This document shows positions 58,793-64,000 of a stretch of 64,000 nucleotides of DNA, piece after piece. A program made the translations under genes and the position numbers. Position 1 is the first letter of the stretch, and each line of letters starts with the position of its first letter. The notes under the pieces were generated by a model. It did not search any database, was not told the DNA's origin, and worked only from the letters and a program-made list of their open reading frames with translations. The DNA is from Colwellia_A sp041890515 (GTDB lineage: Bacteria; Pseudomonadota; Gammaproteobacteria; Enterobacterales; Alteromonadaceae), in the NCBI GenBank assembly GCA_041890515.1, contig JASDWX010000016.1, positions 1 to 64,000 on the forward strand, read 5' to 3'.

Positions 58793-59896
58793 TTAAGCCT
58801 CTTTGATTTGTTGGTCGGATATATGCTGGCAAATATAATCACCAACTTCACGGGTGTTTTTTGCGTTTTGTTTTTGATCTTTTGGTAATAAATCAGCCGT
58901 AAGGATCCCATTATCTAATGCGCTTGATACGGCATCTTCAACAGCTTGTGCAGCAGCGCCTTCATTCAAGCTATAACGTAGCATTAATGCGGCCGATAAA
59001 ATCTGTGCGATAGGGTTAGCAATACCTTGGCCTGCAATATCGGGTGCACTCCCTCCAGCGGGTTCATACATACCAAAACCTTCACTGTTCAAACTGGCAG
59101 AAGGTAATAAGCCCATAGAGCCTGTGATCATCGCGCAGATATCAGAAAGAATATCACCAAATAAGTTTGGGCATAACATCACGTCAAATTGGTTTGGATC
59201 ACGAACGAGCTGCATTGCGGCGTTATCAACATATAAATGTTCTAGTTCTACTTCTGGATATTCAACAGCCACCTCTTCAACGACCTGACGCCATAATTGG
59301 CTGGTGGCTAAAACGTTTGCTTTATCAACTGAAGTTACCTTATTGTTGCGTTTTTGTGCTGATTGAAAGGCCAAATGAGCGATACGTTTAACCTCTCGAC
59401 GAGAATAAAACATGGAATCAAAACCCGTTTCTTCTTCGCCTTCTCCGCGGCGTCCCTTGGGCTCACCAAAGTATATATCACCGGTTAATTCACGAATAAC
59501 GAGTACGTCAAAGCCTTGCTCTGAAATATCACTGCGCAATGTTGATAATGAAGATAAAGCGGGTTGTAGGGTGGCAGGTCGCATATTACAAAATAAATCG
59601 AAACGGCTACGTAAACCTAATAGTGCGCAACGTTCAGGTTGTTCTGTAGGCGGTAAATTAGCCCATTTTGGACCACCGACAGAGCCAAATAAAATAGCAT
59701 CGGCTTGCTCACAACCTTTCATGGTTTCATCAGGAAGGGCATTACCGTGGATATCAATGGCAGCGCCACCAATATCGTAATCTTGAGTAGATATTTCAAT
59801 ATCAAATTTATTGGCGATAGTGGCTAATACTTTTTTAGCTTCAACCATGACTTCTGGTCCGATACCATCTCCGGCTAATATTGCTATGTTTGACAT
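58793..59896 (-). CDS. leuB: 3-isopropylmalate dehydrogenase
   Basis: NAD-dependent oxidative decarboxylase of leucine synthesis, 367 residues. Motifs are IAILAGDGIGPEVM at the N-terminus, RELTGDIYFGEPKGR, VDKANVLATSQLWR, NLFGDILSDICAMITGSMGLLPSASL (metal-binding Asp) and EPAGGSAPDIAGQGIANPIA. It lies 43 bases after leuA, with AAAGG before the ATG, and is coupled to leuC by a TAATG junction. Confidence 0.96.
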   Translation of the reverse strand: MSNIAILAGDGIGPEVMVEAKKVLATIANKFDIEISTQDYDIGGAAIDIHGNALPDETMKGCEQADAILFGSVGGPKWANLPPTEQPERCALLGLRSRFDLFCNMRPATLQPALSSLSTLRSDISEQGFDVLVIRELTGDIYFGEPKGRRGEGEEETGFDSMFYSRREVKRIAHLAFQSAQKRNNKVTSVDKANVLATSQLWRQVVEEVAVEYPEVELEHLYVDNAAMQLVRDPNQFDVMLCPNLFGDILSDICAMITGSMGLLPSASLNSEGFGMYEPAGGSAPDIAGQGIANPIAQILSAALMLRYSLNEGAAAQAVEDAVSSALDNGILTADLLPKDQKQNAKNTREVGDYICQHISDQQIKEA

Positions 59897-59939
59897 GTTT
59901 TTTATACCTTTAAGTAAATCTAATAATTGTGAATGCTAT

Positions 59940-61517
59940 TTATATTGAAGCTTGTACATCGCTTTTTAGTTCGTTTTTAAGTTCGCTTTTTATTTCATTG
60001 ATAGTAATGGCGCGGTGAATGTTATTGAGTGCGTGGATCAATGCTTTTGCTGACGCTTCAATAACATCGGTTGCTAAACCATAACCGTGGAATTTTCTGC
60101 CTTGCCACGCTACAACTAAATCAGCTTTACCCAGACCGTCTTCACCTTCACCTTTGTTTGATATTTTGTAATCCGCAACCTCAAAGTCGACATCTACCGC
60201 TTTTTTAATGGCACGATACAATGAATCGACAGGGCCGTTTCCTGTTTCAGAAACAATATGGCTTTCTTCTCCGGCTAATAACTTAATACTTGAAGTGGAA
60301 AACTCTCCGCCACCACATTGCACGTTTAATGTTTCTAAATGATAGAACTCTTGTTCTTCACCTTGTTGCTGAATGTTAAAGTGCAACGCTTCTAAGTCAT
60401 CATCAAACACTTGGCCTTTTTTATCCGCTAACGCTAAAAAATCACTGTATAGTTCTTCTAAATCAAACTCTGTTTCGGTATAGCCTAAACTTGCCATACG
60501 GTGTTTAATAACATGACGACCGCTGCGTGAGGTTAAGTTTAATTTTGTTTTACTGATACCGACACTTTCAGGTGTCATGATTTCATAAGTATTACTGGCT
60601 TTTAACATACCGTCTTGATGGATACCTGACGAGTGACTAAAAGCGTTACCGCCAACAATCGCTTTGTTTAATTGTACCGGCATATTACATAATTGGCTGA
60701 CCAGTTTTGACGTACGAGCAATTTCTTGATGATTAATATTGGTACGCACATTTAAGAAGTCTTGACGGGTTTTCATGATCATCGCGACTTCTTCTAATGA
60801 ACAATTACCCGCACGTTCACCAATGCCATTAATGGTGCATTCAATTTGTCTTGCGCCTGCTTGTACAGCTGACATTGAATTCGCGACAGCTAAGCCTAAA
60901 TCGTTATGACAATGAACAGAAATAACCGCTTGGTCAATATTCGGTACACGATTAAACAATTGAGTAATGATGCCGCCAAATTCGTTAGGCAACGTGTAGC
61001 CAACGGTATCAGGAATATTTATCGTTGTAGCTCCTGCTTTTATTGCGTTCTCAACCATTCTACATAAGTTATCAATAGGGGTGCGACCCGCATCTTCACA
61101 AGAAAATTCAACATCATCGGTAAATTTTCGTGCGAACTTTACGGCGTGAATAGCCATCGCTTCAACATCAGCAAAGTCTTTTTTTAATTTTTGTTGAACA
61201 TGAACATCAGAGGTTGAAATAAACGTATGAATACGAAATTGATCTGCTACTTTTAAAGCATCTGCGCAGGCTTGAATATCGCCTTCAACAGCACGAGCTA
61301 AGGCACATACACGCGAATTTTTAACCGCTCGGGCAATTTCTTGAACGGATGTAAAGTCGCCAGGTGACGATACTGGAAAACCAACTTCCATCACATCAAC
61401 ACCCAATCGCTCAATGGCGAGCGCAATTTGCAGCTTTTCATGTACTGAAAGGCTTGCATTTAACGCCTGCTCTCCATCACGTAAAGTGGTATCGAAAATA
61501 ATTACGTTGCTGTCCAT
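59940..61517 (-). CDS. leuA: 2-isopropylmalate synthase
   Basis: First committed step of leucine synthesis, condensing acetyl-CoA with 2-oxoisovalerate, 525 residues. The TIM-barrel HMGL-like domain (1-270) has IFDTTLRDGEQALNASLSV, VISVHCHNDLGLAVANS (metal His pair) and CTINGIGERAGNCSLEEVAM. The C-terminal leucine-binding allosteric domain (about 390-515) has NVQCGGGEFSTSSIKLL and ASAKALIHALNNIHRA. AAGGAA lies before the ATG. It is preceded by a leader peptide and attenuator, so expression should respond to leucyl-tRNA as well as allosteric leucine. Confidence 0.96.
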   Translation of the reverse strand: MDSNVIIFDTTLRDGEQALNASLSVHEKLQIALAIERLGVDVMEVGFPVSSPGDFTSVQEIARAVKNSRVCALARAVEGDIQACADALKVADQFRIHTFISTSDVHVQQKLKKDFADVEAMAIHAVKFARKFTDDVEFSCEDAGRTPIDNLCRMVENAIKAGATTINIPDTVGYTLPNEFGGIITQLFNRVPNIDQAVISVHCHNDLGLAVANSMSAVQAGARQIECTINGIGERAGNCSLEEVAMIMKTRQDFLNVRTNINHQEIARTSKLVSQLCNMPVQLNKAIVGGNAFSHSSGIHQDGMLKASNTYEIMTPESVGISKTKLNLTSRSGRHVIKHRMASLGYTETEFDLEELYSDFLALADKKGQVFDDDLEALHFNIQQQGEEQEFYHLETLNVQCGGGEFSTSSIKLLAGEESHIVSETGNGPVDSLYRAIKKAVDVDFEVADYKISNKGEGEDGLGKADLVVAWQGRKFHGYGLATDVIEASAKALIHALNNIHRAITINEIKSELKNELKSDVQASI

Positions 61518-61575
61518 GTTTATTCCTTAATATTTATGGGTACTGAGTATTCGCTTCTTACCTCAAACACAGGCA

Positions 61576-61607
61576 TAAAAAAACCCGCGGTAATGTGCGC
61601 GGGTTTT
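61576..61607 (-). terminator. leu operon attenuator (Rho-independent terminator)
   Basis: On the - strand AAAACCCGCG, an 8-base loop, CGCGGGTTTT and a T run form a strong terminator between the leader peptide and leuA. Its 5' arm region GC-rich segment (61595-61602) can instead pair with 61644-61651 at the end of the leader reading frame (GTGCGCGG with CCGCGCAC, 8 bp), giving mutually exclusive structures. Confidence 0.88.
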
Positions 61608-61639
61608 AATGTTTATATTAACTTACAACAATAAAAAAC

Positions 61640-61711
61640 CTATCCGCGCACCGTTAATACGAGGAGGAGGTTAATGCGAATAGCATTTATTATGTTAAAA
61701 ATAGTTGTCAT
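61640..61711 (-). CDS. leuL: leu operon leader peptide
   Basis: A 23-codon reading frame upstream of leuA, too short for ordinary gene finding. Its 3' half reads NLLLVLTVRG, with three consecutive CTC leucine codons, then GTA and TTA. This matches the arrangement of E. coli leuL, whose peptide also has a run of leucines followed by VRG. Ribosome stalling at the Leu codons when leucyl-tRNA is scarce would free the antiterminator pairing and allow leuABCD transcription. The stop (TAG, 61640-61642) lies about 33 bases before the terminator stem. No strong Shine-Dalgarno is visible. Confidence 0.85.
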   Translation of the reverse strand: MTTIFNIINAIRINLLLVLTVRG

Positions 61712-61762
61712 TAAGTTAATCTTATTTGGTTGGTTTAGCTCGTAAGAGCAAACAGTCATCTA

Positions 61763-61792
61763 TTAATAACGTATTTACTCAAATATTGTCAA
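61763..61792 (-). promoter_or_regulatory. candidate sigma-70 promoter of leu operon
   Basis: On the - strand a perfect -35 TTGACA (61792-61787), an 18-base spacer and TATTAA (61768-61763, four of six matches). Transcription would start about 45 bases before the leuL ATG, leaving room for the leader RNA. Confidence 0.55.
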
Positions 61793-61845
61793 TTAATTAT
61801 TAATATTTAAAAAGAATAATACCTGACATAATTAATATAAGGCGC

Positions 61846-62880
61846 TTACAATTTCCAGTAATTTAGCTTTTTTCGCTGCTTTAGGTTTCGAATGGTGTTT
61901 CGAGGTAACGGTTTGAGTGACTGTTTACCGTTTGACTGTATATCTTCTACAGCCTTTAATATACGTAACGATGACAAGCCGTCATTGTAAGGGTGCAAGT
62001 CGGTTGCATAACGATTTATAGCCGCTATAAGTGTTTGTGTAGGAGAAAATGCTGCTTCTACTGCTCGAGGTAATGCTTTGGCTTCAGTAATGTTAATTAA
62101 ATAATTACCGGGTTGACTATTATTTAACGATATTACAGGCTTACCTAACAGGGCAAACTCACCAATAACCGATGAAGTGTCTGACACCATGATATCTGCA
62201 GACTGCAGTAAACTGTTTATATTGGCAGACGCTATTATTTTTAAGTTGTCACAAGACAGTTTTGAATAGAGTTTCACCCATTTTTCATCCATTTTAGGAT
62301 GAAACTTTACGAGCCAATTATATTTATTTTCATTCACTAAAGCAGTTATTTCTTCATACAAATAAGGGGCAGACGTTAAAGAAGGTGAAAAAGTAGGGGC
62401 GAAGAGTATCGTTGGCTTATTATTACTAAAGTATTGTGCTTTCGGTGTATTAAATAAATTATCTAATTTCGGCCAACCCGTTTCTTTCACATCAAAAAAC
62501 TGATGTTTTTCTGCTAATTCATTAAATCGGGTTGTTGTGGCTTTTCCATGCGTACAATAAAGATCAAAACAGTCTCGAATAACAAAATGCCCTTTCTTCT
62601 TCCACTCTAAACCATGAAAAACTTGCACTTTAATGCCTGGAATAAATCGCGGGATTATATTACCAGGCACGAAGCTTGCGATAGGGTTAAATGCTATAAC
62701 ATCGTCAACAGTGTTGAGTACCACTTCTTTGGCATGAAAGTTATTTAATTCAACCTCGTCACCAGCGACAAACCAAGCCACTTCACTCCCTTGTTTTATA
62801 ATTTCTTGTTGTAAAGGCCGCAAAATTTCAAAGGAATAATTTTGTGAAATGTAGAAGAGGTATTTTGGGTTATCTTTCAT
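61846..62880 (-). CDS. CDP-glycerol glycerophosphotransferase family protein
   Basis: Predicted polymerase or primase moving glycerol phosphate from CDP-glycerol to a surface polymer, 344 residues. Family sequence includes VFHGLEWKKKGHFVIRDCFDLYCTHG, ILFAPTFSPSLTSAPYLYEEI, WLVKFHPKMDEKW and MVSDTSSVIGEFALLGKPVI, as in TagB/TagF proteins. There is no membrane segment; such enzymes are peripheral on the inner face of the membrane. Its start overlaps the stop of the TagD-like gene by one base. Sequence alone does not tell primase from polymerase. Confidence 0.85.
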   Translation of the reverse strand: MKDNPKYLFYISQNYSFEILRPLQQEIIKQGSEVAWFVAGDEVELNNFHAKEVVLNTVDDVIAFNPIASFVPGNIIPRFIPGIKVQVFHGLEWKKKGHFVIRDCFDLYCTHGKATTTRFNELAEKHQFFDVKETGWPKLDNLFNTPKAQYFSNNKPTILFAPTFSPSLTSAPYLYEEITALVNENKYNWLVKFHPKMDEKWVKLYSKLSCDNLKIIASANINSLLQSADIMVSDTSSVIGEFALLGKPVISLNNSQPGNYLINITEAKALPRAVEAAFSPTQTLIAAINRYATDLHPYNDGLSSLRILKAVEDIQSNGKQSLKPLPRNTIRNLKQRKKLNYWKL

Positions 62881-63275
62881 TAACTACGCTTAGTTTTAAC
62901 TATTTCAATAATTTCAGTTGTCGAAACAGAAGGCGTTCTCGGTAAATAAATAACTTCACAAATATCTTGAAAATGATCAAATTTTCCTTGCCAATCATCA
63001 CCCATAATTAAAATGTCAGCATTATAGTATTTAATGTATTCTGCTTTTAACGCTAAGGACTCTTCCAAAAACACTTCATCTGCACATCTTAATGAACGGA
63101 TAATATGCTTTCTATCTTCTTCGCAGTATATGGGGGCACGGCCTTTCTTTGAGATATTTAAATCGTCAGATGAAACGCCAACAATTAAATGTGAGCCATG
63201 CAGGCGGGCACGTTCTAAAATATTAACGTGCCCAACATGAAAAACATCAAATGTACCAAAAGTAATAACTCGCAT
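62880..63275 (-). CDS. tagD: glycerol-3-phosphate cytidylyltransferase (TagD/TarD-like)
   Basis: Makes CDP-glycerol from CTP and glycerol-3-phosphate, 131 residues, the family length. The N-terminal ITFGTFDVFHVGHVNILERA (4-23) has the HxGH-type nucleotidyltransferase motif. RSLRCADEVFLEES and the C-terminal RTPSVSTTEII (ISTT-like motif) complete the signature. It lies between two glycerophosphotransferase genes that would use its product, with one-base overlap on one side and two bases on the other. Adenylyl transfer to another substrate is possible, but the context supports CDP-glycerol. Confidence 0.9.
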   Translation of the reverse strand: MRVITFGTFDVFHVGHVNILERARLHGSHLIVGVSSDDLNISKKGRAPIYCEEDRKHIIRSLRCADEVFLEESLALKAEYIKYYNADILIMGDDWQGKFDHFQDICEVIYLPRTPSVSTTEIIEIVKTKRS

Positions 63276-63277
63276 AT

Positions 63278-64000
63278 TTAAGCCTCTGAGGTTATAAAAT
63301 TCGCAATTCTTTCACTGCATTTACCATCAACAGTGCCAGTAAGAAGCTCTGTCATTTCTAAACGTTCAGCTTCTTTGAGTTCTGGGTGCTGAAGTTGGTT
63401 ACTAATTTCATGAATTAATTGCTTTATGTTTTTAGTTTGACAGGCAACTTTACCAAAATATTTTAAATCATCATCTAAGCGATCATTTAATCGCCACTTA
63501 AAAATCCCACGGTAGGTCCAGCGAACTTTGTAAAAATCACACCAGATAGCGGGCTTATTTAAAGCCGTAAACTCAAATATTGTTGAAGATGCATCACTGA
63601 ACAATAGATCTGCAATCCCCATAAAAGGAATGATAGATGTTTCCTCAATAGGAGATACATATACGTTATTATATGTACTCCAGCGCTTTAATACCTGTTG
63701 TTGGTTTTTATATTTCTTTTTTATTAAAGAAAAGAAATGAGGTTTTATAATTAAATTATATTGCTCAACTAAAGCAGGAAAATTACAGGGTAAGCATTCT
63801 ATACTGCTAGGATAAAAAGTAGGGGCGTAGAGAATGGTTTTCTTTTTAGGGTCTAATCCGAGCTCTGCTAAGTTTACACGATTAAACGTTTGATTAATGA
63901 TCGGGTCTAACTTCGCATAACCGGTATCAATAAACGTTTTCTGGGGAAATAAATTCTGTAAACGTTTTAGCCTATGCTGTCCTTCAACAAAACGATAAGT
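63278..64000 (-). CDS. CDP-glycerol glycerophosphotransferase family protein, 5' end beyond window
   Basis: The - strand frame is open from the stop at 63278 to the window edge, so the gene is partial; an internal ATG at 63622 is not the start. Translated sequence includes LYAPTFYPSSIECLPC, LIIKPHFFSLIKKKYKN, VYVSPIEETSIIPFMG and DLLFSDASSTIFEFTALNKP, the C-terminal domain of TagB/TagF-like transferases. It is the first visible gene of the three-gene unit with tagD. The downstream paralog at 61846 is clearly divergent from it, so they may play primase and polymerase roles. Confidence 0.85.
   Translation of the reverse strand, partial: TYRFVEGQHRLKRLQNLFPQKTFIDTGYAKLDPIINQTFNRVNLAELGLDPKKKTILYAPTFYPSSIECLPCNFPALVEQYNLIIKPHFFSLIKKKYKNQQQVLKRWSTYNNVYVSPIEETSIIPFMGIADLLFSDASSTIFEFTALNKPAIWCDFYKVRWTYRGIFKWRLNDRLDDDLKYFGKVACQTKNIKQLIHEISNQLQHPELKEAERLEMTELLTGTVDGKCSERIANFITSEA

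Noticed and set aside
63278..63622. Short 114-residue gene beginning at 63622
   Set aside because: The frame is open upstream to the window edge with matching transferase sequence, so 63622 is an internal Met of a partial larger gene.
1..64000. tRNA or rRNA genes, CRISPR arrays, insertion sequences, prophage
   Set aside because: No cloverleaf-like tRNA, repeat-spacer array, transposase or integrase was seen; the window is core chromosome.

Overview
This window is AT-rich chromosomal DNA from a motile, polarly flagellated marine gammaproteobacterium. The gene content and order (FlrA/FlrB/FlrC regulators, FlhF/FlhG, MotC/MotD-type stators and ParC/ParP inside the chemotaxis operon, small flagellins, leu attenuation) fit Alteromonadales, most likely Colwelliaceae such as Colwellia or Thalassotalea. 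The family name is an inference; no marker gene for species assignment is present. Two runs of exactly ten N, at 2607-2616 and 6377-6386, show that this is a draft assembly and split fliD and the neuC-like gene.

Layout: (1) 1-4608, filament genes on the + strand: a flagellin cut by the window edge, a second flagellin, flaG, fliD, fliS and a FliT-like chaperone gene. (2) 4666-9803, a nonulosonic-acid (legionaminic-type) sugar cluster: legB, neuC/legG, neuB/legI, ptmE, neuA/legF. A Maf-family flagellin glycosyltransferase follows on the - strand at 9961-12453. These genes probably make and attach the sugar that decorates flagellin, but the aminotransferase (legC) and N-acetyltransferase (legH) steps are absent here. 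(3) 12454-13144, a 0.7-kb regulatory region with two FleQ/FlrA-box-like palindromes and a 7-bp tandem repeat. (4) 13145-17338, the cascade flrA, flrB, flrC. (5) 17568-37259, basal body, switch, export and regulatory genes fliEFGHIJ, fliKLMNOPQR-flhB, flhA-flhF-flhG-fliA. (6) 37320-46298, chemotaxis genes cheY-cheZ-cheA-cheB-motC-motD-parC-parP-cheW-DUF2802.

Sequences with the sigma-54 pattern GG-N10-GC lie before flrB, fliE, fliK and flhA. They divide the cluster into units matching the Vibrio hierarchy, in which FlrA with sigma-54 drives flrBC and FlrC with sigma-54 drives later units. A sigma-28-like site lies before the complete flagellin gene.

After 46.3 kb the window holds housekeeping genes: mlaA, a small membrane protein, ribH-nusB-thiL-pgpA, fumarylacetoacetase, a decayed gene remnant, cca, an apparent GspA-GspB fusion, and an HD-GYP phosphodiesterase. 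The leuABCD operon (- strand) follows, with a leader peptide and a Rho-independent attenuator. The right edge (61846-64000, - strand) holds three genes of a glycerol-phosphate polymer pathway (a TagD-like cytidylyltransferase between two CDP-glycerol glycerophosphotransferases), probably part of a capsule or surface-polysaccharide locus that continues beyond the window.
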